Shown here piece by piece: positions 1 to 8,243 of a stretch of 34,360 bases of DNA; the stretch's first letter is position 1, and each line of letters starts with the position of its first letter. Location: contig JAEWFA010000031.1 in assembly GCA_023389055.1 (NCBI GenBank), forward strand, positions 1 through 34,360, in the 5' to 3' direction. The notes under the pieces were generated by a model. That model saw only the letters and a list, made by a program, of their open reading frames with translations, was not told the origin of the DNA and did not search any database. Origin of the DNA: Pseudomonadota bacterium. GTDB taxonomy: Bacteria; Pseudomonadota; Gammaproteobacteria; Burkholderiales; Burkholderiaceae_E. Made by a program: the position numbers and the translations under genes.

Positions 1-30
1 GGACGTGGTCGCGGCTTTGGCCGCGGCCAA

Positions 31-118
31 GGGAAGGGGGAAGGGAGAAGGGGGAAGGGGAAAAGCCTCGGCTGCCGAAGTCGGAGCTGTTCCCCTTCCC
101 CCTTCCCTTCCCTTCCCC
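31..118. repeat. Heptad-repeat inverted repeat, copy A
   Basis: A purine-only left arm (31–60) built from tandem 7-mers of the form GAAGGGN faces a pyrimidine-only right arm (92–118) that is its imperfect reverse complement, differing by an indel. The spacer (61–91) carries a core resembling the reverse complement of the spacer in copy B at 1751–1836, so the two are members of one family in opposite orientation. The DNA upstream (1–30) could be the end of a gene that starts outside the window, but I cannot identify one. Confidence 0.75.
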
Positions 119-231
119 AGATGTAAACCAGTCCGACGTGCGAAAGCTCGACGCGTCGACCTGCCCTTCGACCCACAATCGCGCCGGCGAGTTAGGATCG
201 AAGGGAGCCAATGGTCGGGTCGGGGACGGCG

Positions 232-1281
232 ATGGGTTCGAAAGCGCTGGTGATCGCGCCGAGCACGATTGGTGACGCCGTGATGGCGCAACCCCTGCTG
301 GCGCTGCTGCGCCAGCAGCACGCGCGCATGCGCATCGACGTCCTCGCCGACGCCGTCGTGGCCCCCGTGTTCCGCTGCATGGACGAGGTCGGGGAAGTCA
401 TCGAAGGGCCGCCGCCCGAGGGCCGCACGCTGTGGGCCACCCGCTGGCGGCTGGGCCGCGCGCTGCGCTCCCGTCACTATCACGCGGCCTACGTGCTCCC
501 GGAAACGCGCATTTCCGCGCTCGTCCCGTGGTTCGCCGGAATTCGCGAACGTATCGGTTATCGCGGCCAGTCGCGCGCGCTGCTGCTGAATCGGATCCAC
601 GAGTCGCCCCGCACGAGAGGGCCCGAGCCCGCCGAGCGCTTCGCCGCGCTCGCCTTCGAACCGCGTGCGCCTCGCCCGGGCAGCGTGCCCGACCCGCGAC
701 TGGCGCATCGGGCTCAACGCGAACGAACCGTGAGGGCGAAGTTCGACATCGGCCGGGAAGCGCCACCGATCGTGCTGTGCACGGCAACGAGCGGCGGCGA
801 ATCGCACCGTTGGCCTGCGCGGCATTTCGCTTCGCTGATCGCCATGCTCGCCGCCGAAACGCCCGAGGCCGACGTGTTGCTGCTCGGGCCGGTCGCCGAG
901 CGGCGCGCCGCAACCGAGATCGCCGCGCTCTCGGGACAGGCGGCTCGCAACCTGTGCGGGGAGACGACGCTCGACGAGGCGTTCGCGATCGTCGCGCAGG
1001 CCGCCGGAGTCGTCACCGTCGACACCGGCCTGATGCACGTCGCCGCCGCGTATTCGCGACCGCAGGTCGCGCTTTTCGGCCCTTCCGATCCGCGGCGCGG
1101 ACAGCCGCGCTCCCCGTGCGCGCACGTCGAATGGCTGCACCTTGCCTGCAGCCCCTGCGCCGAGCGCGCGTGTCCTCTCGTTCACCACGCCTGCATGCAG
1201 CGCATCGCGCCCCCCCAGGTCTTCGAGTCGCTGTCGCGTGCGATGCGCTTCGAGACGAGCGGTGCGCGGCATTCGCGCTAG
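232..1281 (+). CDS. waaF: Lipopolysaccharide heptosyltransferase II (GT9 family)
   Basis: Probably transfers the second L-glycero-D-manno-heptose onto the LPS inner core at the cytoplasmic face of the inner membrane. The N-terminus carries the GT9 signature APSTIGDAVMAQPLL, close to the WaaF form. The C-terminal half has VDTGLMHVAAA followed by LFGPSDP, the nucleotide-sugar site, and the tail has the Cys-rich pattern C-x2-C-x4-CPL typical of WaaF. Length is 349 residues, normal for the family. I chose the ATG at 232 because it places the ALVIAPS strand at the usual distance from the start. An upstream in-frame ATG at 211, preceded by AAGGGAG with a short 3-nt spacer, would add seven residues. 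Heptosyltransferase I (WaaC) is less likely given the signature. Confidence 0.88.
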   Translation: MGSKALVIAPSTIGDAVMAQPLLALLRQQHARMRIDVLADAVVAPVFRCMDEVGEVIEGPPPEGRTLWATRWRLGRALRSRHYHAAYVLPETRISALVPWFAGIRERIGYRGQSRALLLNRIHESPRTRGPEPAERFAALAFEPRAPRPGSVPDPRLAHRAQRERTVRAKFDIGREAPPIVLCTATSGGESHRWPARHFASLIAMLAAETPEADVLLLGPVAERRAATEIAALSGQAARNLCGETTLDEAFAIVAQAAGVVTVDTGLMHVAAAYSRPQVALFGPSDPRRGQPRSPCAHVEWLHLACSPCAERACPLVHHACMQRIAPPQVFESLSRAMRFETSGARHSR

Positions 1282-1308
1282 CGCACGCCCCACGCGCGCC
1301 CTTCACCG

Positions 1309-1743
1309 ATGCGCAAAGCGATCCTGTGCACGGCAGACGCAGTGGAGGAAGCCTTTTACGATGCGATGCAGCGCGGCGACCTCGACGCGATGATGGCGCT
1401 GTGGGCCGACGACGAGGACGTGCTGTGCGTGCATCCGGGCAGCGACCGCTTCGTCGGACTGGCCGCCGTGCGCGAGTCCTGGGCAAGCCTCTTTCGGCAC
1501 GGACCCGTCGAAATCCGCTGCACCGACGTGCAGTCGCACACCGGCGCGGTGCTGGCAGTGCACAACGTCATCGAAAAGTCGCTGTCGGCCGATCCGTCCG
1601 GCGTCGCCGGCGGCGGTGTGCAACTCGTCGAATGCATCGCCACCAACGTCTACGTGAAACAGGCCGACGGCTGGCGAATGGTGCTGCACCACTCGGCATT
1701 GCGGCAGGCGAGCGCGGCGGCGGGGAACGGGAGGTTGCATTGA
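1309..1743 (+). CDS. SnoaL/NTF2-like (DUF4440-type) protein
   Basis: A 144-residue single-domain protein with the pattern of the NTF2-like superfamily. An N-terminal helix (VEEAFYDAMQRGDLDAMMALWA) is followed by DDEDVLCVHPGSDRFVG, then a helix with RESWASLF, and a final strand pair ending in DGWRMVLHHSA. Proteins of this type bind small ligands or act as isomerase-like enzymes. The substrate here is unknown. It lies 27 bp after waaF on the same strand and may be cotranscribed, although no strong ribosome binding site is visible before the ATG. The 3' end is followed within 8 bp by the inverted repeat at 1751–1836. Confidence 0.75.
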   Translation: MRKAILCTADAVEEAFYDAMQRGDLDAMMALWADDEDVLCVHPGSDRFVGLAAVRESWASLFRHGPVEIRCTDVQSHTGAVLAVHNVIEKSLSADPSGVAGGGVQLVECIATNVYVKQADGWRMVLHHSALRQASAAAGNGRLH

Positions 1744-1750
1744 TGGGGAG

Positions 1751-1836
1751 GTGAAGGGTAAAGGGTGAAGGGTGAAGGGGAGTCGGCTTCGGCCGTCGAG
1801 GCTTTTCCCCTTCACCCTTTACCCTTCACCCTTCAC
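1751..1836. repeat. Heptad-repeat inverted repeat, copy B
   Basis: Two 30-bp arms (1751–1780 and 1807–1836) are complementary at 28 of 30 positions. Each is made of heptads GAAGGGT/AAAGGGT/GAAGGGG; the one AAAGGGT unit occupies a different place in each arm, which causes the two mismatches. The 26-bp spacer contains CGGC-TTCG-GCCG (1784–1795), a UUCG-tetraloop mini-hairpin. It lies between two same-strand genes and ends 9 bp before the next ATG. A strong hairpin of this size could insulate or attenuate transcription, but no T-tract directly follows, so I do not call it a terminator. Confidence 0.85.
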
Positions 1837-1845
1837 TTTTCGCCA

Positions 1846-2412
1846 ATGGACTCCGACGTCCTCAAAGCGCTGGCCAAATGGCCCTCGGTACCCGCGGTGT
1901 TCGGTTGGTTGCGGCTCGACCGGCGGGGGAACTGGCGGCTCGTCGATCGCGGACGGCCGGACTTCGACGAGGGGCGCGATGCGGCCGGCAGCGCGATCGG
2001 CAATCGGCGCGTCGTCGAGTTCATCGCGCGCAACTACGCCGGGGACGAGCATGGGCGCTGGTTCTGGCAGAACGGACCGCAGCGCGTGTACGTCGACCTG
2101 GAGGCCGCGCCGCTGGTGCTGCGCGTCTTCGTCGATGCCGGCGCAGGCGCAGCCTTGCGCCTGGTGACGCATGCCGGCGTGGAAGTGTCGCGCATCGAGG
2201 GCGCCTGGACCGGTCCCGACGGGCAGTTGCTGGTGCGCACCGACCTCGGCGGCGCCGTCGTGCACGATCTCGATCTGGCGGCGATCCCGCTCGAGCAGCA
2301 CGGCGATTCGCTCGCGTTGCGATGGCGCGGAGACGCGTTCAGGATCGAGCCGACCGACTCGCCGCAGCGAACGCTGGGGTTCGTCTCGCAACCGCGCGCC
2401 GAGCCGCGTTAG
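1846..2412 (+). CDS. Conserved hypothetical protein (DUF2946-type, family number uncertain)
   Basis: A 188-residue soluble protein of a family I recognise from Burkholderiales by two motifs. One is the N-terminal ALAKWPSVPAVFGWLRLDRRG (residues about 6–26). The other is RRVVEFIARNY followed by GRWFWQNGPQRVYVDLE. I recall it under a DUF2944/2946 label but am not certain of the number. Function is unknown. I start it at 1846 because the longer in-frame ATG at 1765 would translate the inverted-repeat DNA, and the family begins with MD-x-DVLKA-type sequence. No membrane segment or signal peptide is visible. It is convergent with the bepA-like gene, 9 bp apart. Confidence 0.7.
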   Translation: MDSDVLKALAKWPSVPAVFGWLRLDRRGNWRLVDRGRPDFDEGRDAAGSAIGNRRVVEFIARNYAGDEHGRWFWQNGPQRVYVDLEAAPLVLRVFVDAGAGAALRLVTHAGVEVSRIEGAWTGPDGQLLVRTDLGGAVVHDLDLAAIPLEQHGDSLALRWRGDAFRIEPTDSPQRTLGFVSQPRAEPR

Positions 2413-2421
2413 CCCCGCCCG

Positions 2422-3930
2422 TCAGTTCACCCGCTCCTCGCGCTCGCGCTGCCATTGCGACTCGAGCTCGCGCAACCGCGAGTCGATCTGCGAAGCGAGG
2501 TGGAAATCGGCCAGCCGGGAGCGCTGCGCCAGGCGCAACTGCTCGACCGCAGCGGGCAGCGCGCCAAGCAGCACGAAGCGTTCGGCGGCCGCCTTGTGTG
2601 CCAGCGCCGGACGATCGAGCGCCTGCTGCGCCTCGGACAGCAGTTCCCACAACTGAGGATCGTCGCGGTGCATCGCGAGCGATTGCTCCAGGAACGGCAC
2701 CGTCTCGGCGTACCGCTGTTCGGCGATCAGTGCGCGCGCCCGCAGCCGCAGCAGCGCGCGCGCCGAGGGGTCGTGCACGAGCGCCGCATCGAGCAGCGCG
2801 AGCGCCGCGCCCGGCTTGCCCGCATCGAACTCGACCTGCGCGGCCAGGCGCTCGATGAACCGATGCGGCGCGGGAAGCCGTTGGCGCAACTCGGCGATCG
2901 CGCGGCGCGCCTGTGCAGCGTCGCGCTGCGCAGCGGCGACCGTCGCCAGGCCGAACCATCCCGCGACCTCGTCGATCGTCCGATCGTCCAACTGGCGCTC
3001 GAAATAGGTATGCGCCGCCTGCAGTCCGTCGACGCTGGTGTCGCCCAGCGCGCGAAGCTTCGCGCGGGCAAGGCGGAACTCGAGGCTGTCGGCGCGCTGG
3101 CGGTAGCGGCCCTCGCTGATGCGCGCCTGGATATCGGCGATGCGCGCCGACGTGATCGGGTGCGTGCGCAGGTACTCGGGCGCGCCGCTCTCGTAGAGGC
3201 GGCCGGCGCTTTGCAGCCGGTTCAGGAACGACACCATCGCGTTCGAATCGAAGTTGCCCTGGCGCAGCATCTCGAGACCGATGCGATCGGCCTCGCGCTC
3301 GGCGTCGCGCGAAAAGCCGAGCATCTGCTGCTGCGCCACCGTGCTGCCGAGCGACGCAAGGCCGCCGGCGGCCTGCGGATTCGAGCCCGCCGCAAGGGCG
3401 GCGAGCACCATCGCCGCGAGCATCACGACCGAGCCCTGGCGCTGGCGCGCGAGCATGCGCGCGATGTGCCGCTGCGTCACGTGCCCGATCTCGTGCGCGA
3501 GCACCGACGCGAGCTCGGATTCGGATTGCGTTCCGACGATGAGCCCCGTATGGACGCCGACGAAGCCGCCGGGCAGCGCGAAGGCGTTCAGCGTGGAGTC
3601 GCGAACGAGAAAGAAGCGGAAGTCGTAGCCGCTCGCCGGCGCCGTGCTCGTCAACGCGAGCGCGAAGCGGTTCAGCCAGTCGCTAAGCTCGGCATCGTCG
3701 TCGATCATTCCGCGGCGCTGCATCTCGCCGACGATCGAGTCGCCGATGCGCCGCTCCATCGACGGCGACAACTCGTCGGCGCCCGCATCGCCCAGCCGCG
3801 GCAGGTTGTCGACCTGCGCCTGCGCGAGCGGCGGCGCGAACGCGAGCACGGCGGCCAGCAGGCCCGCCAGGCAACGAGACGACAGACGAGCGCTCGTCAA
3901 ACGCGAACCCTCCGCAAACGGCGTCGCCAT
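2422..3930 (-). CDS. bepA: BepA/YfgC-like periplasmic M48 metalloprotease with TPR domain
   Basis: Predicted outer-membrane quality-control protease and chaperone. An N-terminal signal peptide (about residues 15–39, ending LAQAQ) is followed by an M48 domain with HEIGH at 146–150, the third zinc ligand Glu211 in SRDAEREAD, and the conserved His257 in RTHP. The C-terminal half (about 300–490) is a helical TPR-like region. Length (502) fits BepA. In E. coli, BepA promotes LptD maturation and degrades stalled outer-membrane proteins; that role is inferred by homology. An in-frame TTG at 3898–3900, preceded by GGAGGG, is an alternative start that would give a shorter, more typical signal peptide. 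It lies 43 bp downstream of the DUF1345 gene on the same strand. Confidence 0.88.
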   Translation of the reverse strand: MATPFAEGSRLTSARLSSRCLAGLLAAVLAFAPPLAQAQVDNLPRLGDAGADELSPSMERRIGDSIVGEMQRRGMIDDDAELSDWLNRFALALTSTAPASGYDFRFFLVRDSTLNAFALPGGFVGVHTGLIVGTQSESELASVLAHEIGHVTQRHIARMLARQRQGSVVMLAAMVLAALAAGSNPQAAGGLASLGSTVAQQQMLGFSRDAEREADRIGLEMLRQGNFDSNAMVSFLNRLQSAGRLYESGAPEYLRTHPITSARIADIQARISEGRYRQRADSLEFRLARAKLRALGDTSVDGLQAAHTYFERQLDDRTIDEVAGWFGLATVAAAQRDAAQARRAIAELRQRLPAPHRFIERLAAQVEFDAGKPGAALALLDAALVHDPSARALLRLRARALIAEQRYAETVPFLEQSLAMHRDDPQLWELLSEAQQALDRPALAHKAAAERFVLLGALPAAVEQLRLAQRSRLADFHLASQIDSRLRELESQWQREREERVN

Positions 3931-3973
3931 GATAGTCGCGACTCCCGGTGCACCACCGAAGCGGATCGGCGCG

Positions 3974-4618
3974 TCAACTCGTCAGCGAGACGACCAGGTT
4001 GACCGCTGCGGCGATGATGATCGTGTTGAAGGAGAACGACAGCAGGCAATGGAGCATCGCAAAGATCCGGACCCGCGTCTCGGTGATGTCCACGTCGGCC
4101 GTCTGCGCGGTCATCCCGATCACCAAGGAGAAATACAGGAAATCCCACCCGACCGGCCTCGCGGTGCCGGGGAACGACATCCCCGCGGGCGAGTTTCCCT
4201 CGCCGCCGCGCGCCTTGCCACCCTGCCAGTAGAGGTCGGCGTAATGCAGCGCGGCCATCGAGTGCACGGTGAGCCACCCGAGCGGCAACGAAAGGATCGA
4301 GAAGGCCAGCCAGAACGGGTTCGGCAACTGGCTGGCATTGATGACGACGAAGAGCGATTCGACTGCAACGCCGACGACGGCGATCGTCACGACGAAGATC
4401 AACCAGGGCGGTTCGTCCGATTCGACCGCGTGGCGGCTGAAGAAATCGGCCGTGCGCTTCGGCATGCTCCGCAGAACCAGCACGACGTACAGGAAGAAGA
4501 AAGTGTTCGCGCCGACCGTGAGCGCCATCCCGGGAATCGACACGAACGCCGCGGCGAACGCGACGCAGCCGGCGAGAAAGCTCGCGAGAAAGTGAGCGTG
4601 CCTGTGCTTCGTCGCCAC
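3974..4618 (-). CDS. DUF1345 family membrane protein
   Basis: A 214-residue integral membrane protein with about five hydrophobic helices, starting with FLASFLAGCVAFAAAFV and ending with a segment containing FNTIIIAAAVNLVVSL. The central motif HYADLYW followed by GWDFLYFSLVIGMTAQTADV is characteristic of DUF1345. Function is unknown. The start is GTG (4616–4618): a stop codon lies seven codons upstream and the next Met falls after the first helix. The purine run AGGGGA directly abuts the GTG, so the ribosome binding site is unusually close. It shares a short divergent region with moaC and precedes the bepA-like gene. Confidence 0.82.
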   Translation of the reverse strand: MATKHRHAHFLASFLAGCVAFAAAFVSIPGMALTVGANTFFFLYVVLVLRSMPKRTADFFSRHAVESDEPPWLIFVVTIAVVGVAVESLFVVINASQLPNPFWLAFSILSLPLGWLTVHSMAALHYADLYWQGGKARGGEGNSPAGMSFPGTARPVGWDFLYFSLVIGMTAQTADVDITETRVRIFAMLHCLLSFSFNTIIIAAAVNLVVSLTS

Positions 4619-4657
4619 TCCCCTGTTGCAGTGCTGTCAGCCACTCGTCGACCGCGT

Positions 4658-4666
4658 TGCTATGAT
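4658..4666 (+). promoter_or_regulatory. Extended -10 element upstream of moaC
   Basis: TGC followed by TATGAT matches an extended -10 (TGnTATAAT with one mismatch). Transcription would start near 4673, giving a leader of about 16 nt to the ATG at 4689. No good -35 is visible, as is common for extended -10 promoters. This placement argues against using the in-frame ATG at 4662 as the start. Confidence 0.4.
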
Positions 4667-4688
4667 AATCACGAGTTCTCGCCCCAAC

Positions 4689-5237
4689 ATGAAGACCTCC
4701 GCGCAATCCTCGACCTCCGCTCCCGCCGCCGCCCCGGCCGGGGCGAAGGACGTCGGCGGCGATTCGTTGACGCACTTCGACGCGGCCGGGCGCGCGCACA
4801 TGGTCGACGTCGGGGCGAAGGCCCAGACGCACCGCGTAGCCGTCGCCCGCGGAACGATCCGGATGAAGCCCGAGACCTTCGCGCTCGTGCGCTCGGGCAG
4901 CGCGAAGAAGGGCGACGTCCTCGGCGTCGCGCGCATCGCGGCGATCCAGGGTGCCAAGCGTACGTCGGACCTGATACCGCTATGCCATCCGATCGCGCTC
5001 ACGCGCGTCGCGGTCGACTTCGAGCTCGACGAGGCGGCGAGCGCCGTGCACTGCACCGCCACCACCGAATGCGAAGGTCGTACCGGCGTCGAGATGGAAG
5101 CGCTCACCGCGGTGCAGGTCGGACTCCTCACGATCTACGACATGTGCAAGGCGGTCGATCGCGCCATGGTGATGGACGGCGTGCGGCTGCTCGAGAAGCG
5201 CGGCGGAAAGTCGGGGAAGTGGGTCGCGCCTGAATAG
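4689..5237 (+). CDS. moaC: Cyclic pyranopterin monophosphate synthase MoaC
   Basis: Catalyses the second step of molybdenum-cofactor synthesis, converting the MoaA product to cyclic pyranopterin monophosphate in the cytoplasm. Diagnostic motifs are LTHFD-x-GRAHMVDV near the N-terminus, AKRTSDLIPLCHPI in the middle, and TGVEMEALTAVQVGLLTIYDMCKA towards the C-terminus. The core matches the usual length of about 160. The start at 4689 adds about 25 Ala/Ser/Thr-rich residues ahead of the conserved core, a low-complexity extension of unknown significance. No other Mo-cofactor gene lies in this window. It is convergent with the beta-oxidation gene, 35 bp apart. Confidence 0.93.
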   Translation: MKTSAQSSTSAPAAAPAGAKDVGGDSLTHFDAAGRAHMVDVGAKAQTHRVAVARGTIRMKPETFALVRSGSAKKGDVLGVARIAAIQGAKRTSDLIPLCHPIALTRVAVDFELDEAASAVHCTATTECEGRTGVEMEALTAVQVGLLTIYDMCKAVDRAMVMDGVRLLEKRGGKSGKWVAPE

Positions 5238-5272
5238 GAGCGGCGGCACGTGAGCGCGCGCCGCTACACCCT

Positions 5273-7387
5273 TCATCCGTTGCCTTTCGCTTTCTCCCAC
5301 TGCGCGATCGTCATCCCCTTCGCCACCAGTTCCTCGAGCAGCGGCGCCGGCTCCCAATGCATCGGGCCGAAGCGGTCGCGATACTTGCGCATTCCGTCGA
5401 GCAGCGTCGGCAGGCCGATCGTCTGCGCGTGGAACATCGGACCGCCGCGGTAGCGCGGGAACCCGTAGCCGGCGGTCCAGACGACGTCGATGTCGCTCGC
5501 GCGAATGGCGACGCCTTCGCCGAGGATGCGCAATCCCTCGTTCATCAGCGGATACAGGCAGCGTTCGAGGATCTCGTCGTCGCTGTGTTCGCTCTGCGGC
5601 ACGCCCAGCGCCTTCGCGCGTGCGCGCAGGATGTCGATTGCCTGCGGGTCGTCGATGCGCTTGCGGCCCTCGTAGCGGTAATAGCCCTTGCCCGACTTCT
5701 GCCCGAGTCGACCGGCGTCGTGCAGTGCGAAGTCGGCCTGGTAGTACGTGGGGTCGGGCGGGTACTTGTCGGCGTTCGCGCGGTGCACGTTCACGCCGAT
5801 GTCGACGCCGGCGAGGTCGAACACCGCGAGAATGCCCATCGCCATACCCCAGCTCTCGAGAGCGGAATCGACCTGGCGAGGCGTTGCGCCTTCGAGGACC
5901 ATGCGTTCGGCCTCGCGCGCGTAGCCTTCCATCATCCGGTTGCCGATGAAGCCGTAGCACACGCGCGCGAGCACCGGCGTCTTGCGCAGCCGCCTGGCCA
6001 ACTCGAGCGCGCTGCGGATCACTTCGGGCGAAGTGTCCTTCGTGCGGACGACTTCCAGCAGCGGCATCACGTTGGCCGGCGAGAAGAAATGCAGGCCGAC
6101 GACGTCGGCCGGCCTGCCGGTGGCGGCGGCGATCTCGTCGACGTCCAGCGTCGACGTGTTCGTCGCGAGCACGGCACCCGGCTTCGCGGCTTCGTCGAGC
6201 TGCGCGAAGATCTTCTTCTTCAGCGCGAGGTCCTCGAACACCGCTTCGATGACGACGTCCGCATCGGCGAGCGCCGCGTAATCGAGCGTGCCGGTGATCA
6301 GCGCCATCCGTTTCGCCTTGGCGTCCTCGGTGAGGCGACCGCGCTGGATCATCGAGTCGTAGGTCTTCGCGATGTTGGCGATTCCGCGATCGAGCGCTTC
6401 GCGGCTGCCGTCGAGCAGCGTCACCGGGATGCCGGCGTTGGCGAAGCTGATCGCAATGCCGCCACCCATCGTGCCCGCGCCGACGATGCCCCCGCGTCCG
6501 ATCGGCCGCGGCTTCGCGGACGCCGGAATGTCGGGAACCTTGCGCGTCTCGCGTTCGGCGAAGAACACGTGGACGAGCGCCTTCGACTCGGTCGTCGCCT
6601 TCGCCTCGTTCACGAGCTTCGTCTCGTACTTCAGGCCTTCGTCGATCGGCAACCGCGCTGCCGCGCCGATCGCCTCGATCGCCGTGTGCGCCGCGCGCCG
6701 ATTGCGGTATTGCGTGTTCGCCTGCTCGACGAAACGGGCGACGATCTCCTCGGTGGCGCTGGCCGGATCGACCTTCAACTGCCCGGTACGTCGCGGAGGG
6801 GTTGCCTGGTCGGCGAGCGAACTTGCGAAGTCGATCGCCCCGGCGAGCAGGTCGCCTTCGATCGCGCGGTCGAGAAAGCCGTAGCGCTGCGCCGTCTCGA
6901 TATCGACCGGCTTTGCCGACAGCACCATCTCGAGCGTGCGCTCGACGCCGACCAGGCGCGGCAGGCGCTGCGTGCCGCCGGCGCCGGGAATGATGCCGAG
7001 CGTCACCTCGGGAAGCGCAAAGCGCGTGCCGGGCGAAGCGACTCGATAGTGGCAGGCGAGCGCAATCTCGAAGCCCCCGCCCATCACGGTTCCGTGCATC
7101 GCCGCGACCACCGGATACGGCAGGTTCTCGATTCCGTTGAACAGCGCGCGGTACTCCTCTTCCTTCGGCGGCCCCGAGAACTCGCCGATATCGGCGCCGG
7201 AGAAGAAGGTGCTGCCGTCGCAGGCGAGCACGACCGCGCGAACGTCGTCGCGCGCCTTCAACTGCACGAGAGCGTCGGAGAGCGCTGCGCGCACCTTTGC
7301 GTCGATCGTGTTCACGGGCGGGTTGTTCACGCGCAGCGCGGCGATGCCGCGGTCGTCGACCTCGAGGCGAACGATCGGATCGCTCAT
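5273..7387 (-). CDS. Bifunctional enoyl-CoA hydratase / 3-hydroxyacyl-CoA dehydrogenase (FadB/FadJ type)
   Basis: A 704-residue beta-oxidation enzyme that hydrates enoyl-CoA and then oxidises 3-hydroxyacyl-CoA with NAD. The crotonase domain (1–190) keeps both catalytic acids, Glu107 in GGGFE and Glu127 in LPE, and the GIIPGAGGTQRLPR loop. A linker leads to the NAD domain with the GAGTMGGG Rossmann loop at 303–310 and catalytic His433 in GLHFFSP. Two C-terminal HAD domains follow, the last containing NAGYGFPRYRGGPM-like sequence. No thiolase gene is adjacent, so the pathway partner must be elsewhere. CAGGAGGAATCCG precedes the ATG. Choosing between FadB and FadJ orthology needs a tree. Confidence 0.92.
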   Translation of the reverse strand: MSDPIVRLEVDDRGIAALRVNNPPVNTIDAKVRAALSDALVQLKARDDVRAVVLACDGSTFFSGADIGEFSGPPKEEEYRALFNGIENLPYPVVAAMHGTVMGGGFEIALACHYRVASPGTRFALPEVTLGIIPGAGGTQRLPRLVGVERTLEMVLSAKPVDIETAQRYGFLDRAIEGDLLAGAIDFASSLADQATPPRRTGQLKVDPASATEEIVARFVEQANTQYRNRRAAHTAIEAIGAAARLPIDEGLKYETKLVNEAKATTESKALVHVFFAERETRKVPDIPASAKPRPIGRGGIVGAGTMGGGIAISFANAGIPVTLLDGSREALDRGIANIAKTYDSMIQRGRLTEDAKAKRMALITGTLDYAALADADVVIEAVFEDLALKKKIFAQLDEAAKPGAVLATNTSTLDVDEIAAATGRPADVVGLHFFSPANVMPLLEVVRTKDTSPEVIRSALELARRLRKTPVLARVCYGFIGNRMMEGYAREAERMVLEGATPRQVDSALESWGMAMGILAVFDLAGVDIGVNVHRANADKYPPDPTYYQADFALHDAGRLGQKSGKGYYRYEGRKRIDDPQAIDILRARAKALGVPQSEHSDDEILERCLYPLMNEGLRILGEGVAIRASDIDVVWTAGYGFPRYRGGPMFHAQTIGLPTLLDGMRKYRDRFGPMHWEPAPLLEELVAKGMTIAQWEKAKGNG

Positions 7388-7532
7388 CGGATTCCTCCTG
7401 GTTCAAGGGACAATCAGTTACAAAGCATAACCGATTGCCGAACCGGCGACGCGCGCGGGTTTCGAAAGCACGGCGTCGGCAGCGGGCTATTCTGGCTCCT
7501 GCTGAGCGTCCCTGCTGCACCTGCCGCCTGCC

Positions 7533-8180
7533 ATGTCCGACCTCGACCTCGCAAGCACCGTCGATACCCTCTGGCTGCTCGCCGCTGCCTTCGCCATCGT
7601 CGGGCTCGCCGCGATTCTCGCCGGCCTGGGCTCGCTGGCGCGCCTGCGCGTCGGCCGCTTCGCGCTGCGCACACTGCCCGGTGCACTGCTGCTCGCCGTC
7701 GGCCTGATGTGCGGGATGCTCGCCGGCGGACTGCACGGCTATCGCGCGCTCACCCACGAGGAGACGATCGCGCGAATCACCGTCGAGCCGGTCGGCGAGA
7801 AGCGCTTCGAGGCCCGCTTCGTTTTCCCCGACGGCAGGCAAGCGCGCTACGAGCTCGCCGGCGACGAGATCCAGGTCGACGCGCGGATCCTGAAGTGGAA
7901 GCCCTTCGCGAACCTGATCGGACTGCACACGTTGTGGACGCTCGATCGCGTCTCCGGACGCTACCGTTCCGTCGAAGACGAACGCAGCGCGGCGCGAACC
8001 GTCCATCCGCTGGCCGCTGACCCGCTCGTCGACCTCTTCGCGCTGCGCCGCCGCTTTGCATCGCTCGCTCCGTTGTACGACGCGGAATACGGTTCGGCGA
8101 GCTTCGTGCCGGCCGACGTCGCGGCACGCTACGAGCTCCGCGTGTCGACCACCGGCCTGCTGATCCGGCCGCTGGCCTGA
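7533..8180 (+). CDS. Two-helix membrane protein of unknown function
   Basis: A 215-residue protein with two N-terminal hydrophobic helices (about 11–33 and 48–68) followed by a soluble domain. Its conserved-looking stretches are FPDGRQARYELAGDEIQVDAR and KPFANLIGLHTLWTLDRVSGRY. I recall similar proteins being labelled 'cation/multidrug efflux pump', but nothing here resembles a transporter and I would not repeat that label. The soluble domain should face either the periplasm or the cytoplasm; the sequence does not decide. It is divergent from the beta-oxidation gene, with 145 bp between them, and TATTCT at 7488–7493 is a possible weak -10. Confidence 0.6.
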   Translation: MSDLDLASTVDTLWLLAAAFAIVGLAAILAGLGSLARLRVGRFALRTLPGALLLAVGLMCGMLAGGLHGYRALTHEETIARITVEPVGEKRFEARFVFPDGRQARYELAGDEIQVDARILKWKPFANLIGLHTLWTLDRVSGRYRSVEDERSAARTVHPLAADPLVDLFALRRRFASLAPLYDAEYGSASFVPADVAARYELRVSTTGLLIRPLA

Positions 8181-8243
8181 ACAAAGTCACTACGCGCGTC
8201 GGGAAACGCCGCGAGGATCGCCGTGCTCGCTTACAGTGCGACG

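Noticed and set aside
1751..1836. Heptad inverted repeat as a CRISPR or phage attachment site
   Set aside because: There are no spaced direct repeats, no cas genes and no integrase. The structure is a single long hairpin of tandem heptads.
4980..8006. A 1008-codon minus-strand open frame, and the 887-codon plus-strand frame at 5357–8020
   Set aside because: Both are shadows of the bifunctional beta-oxidation gene in very GC-rich DNA. Their translations are Arg-rich and lack any domain signature.
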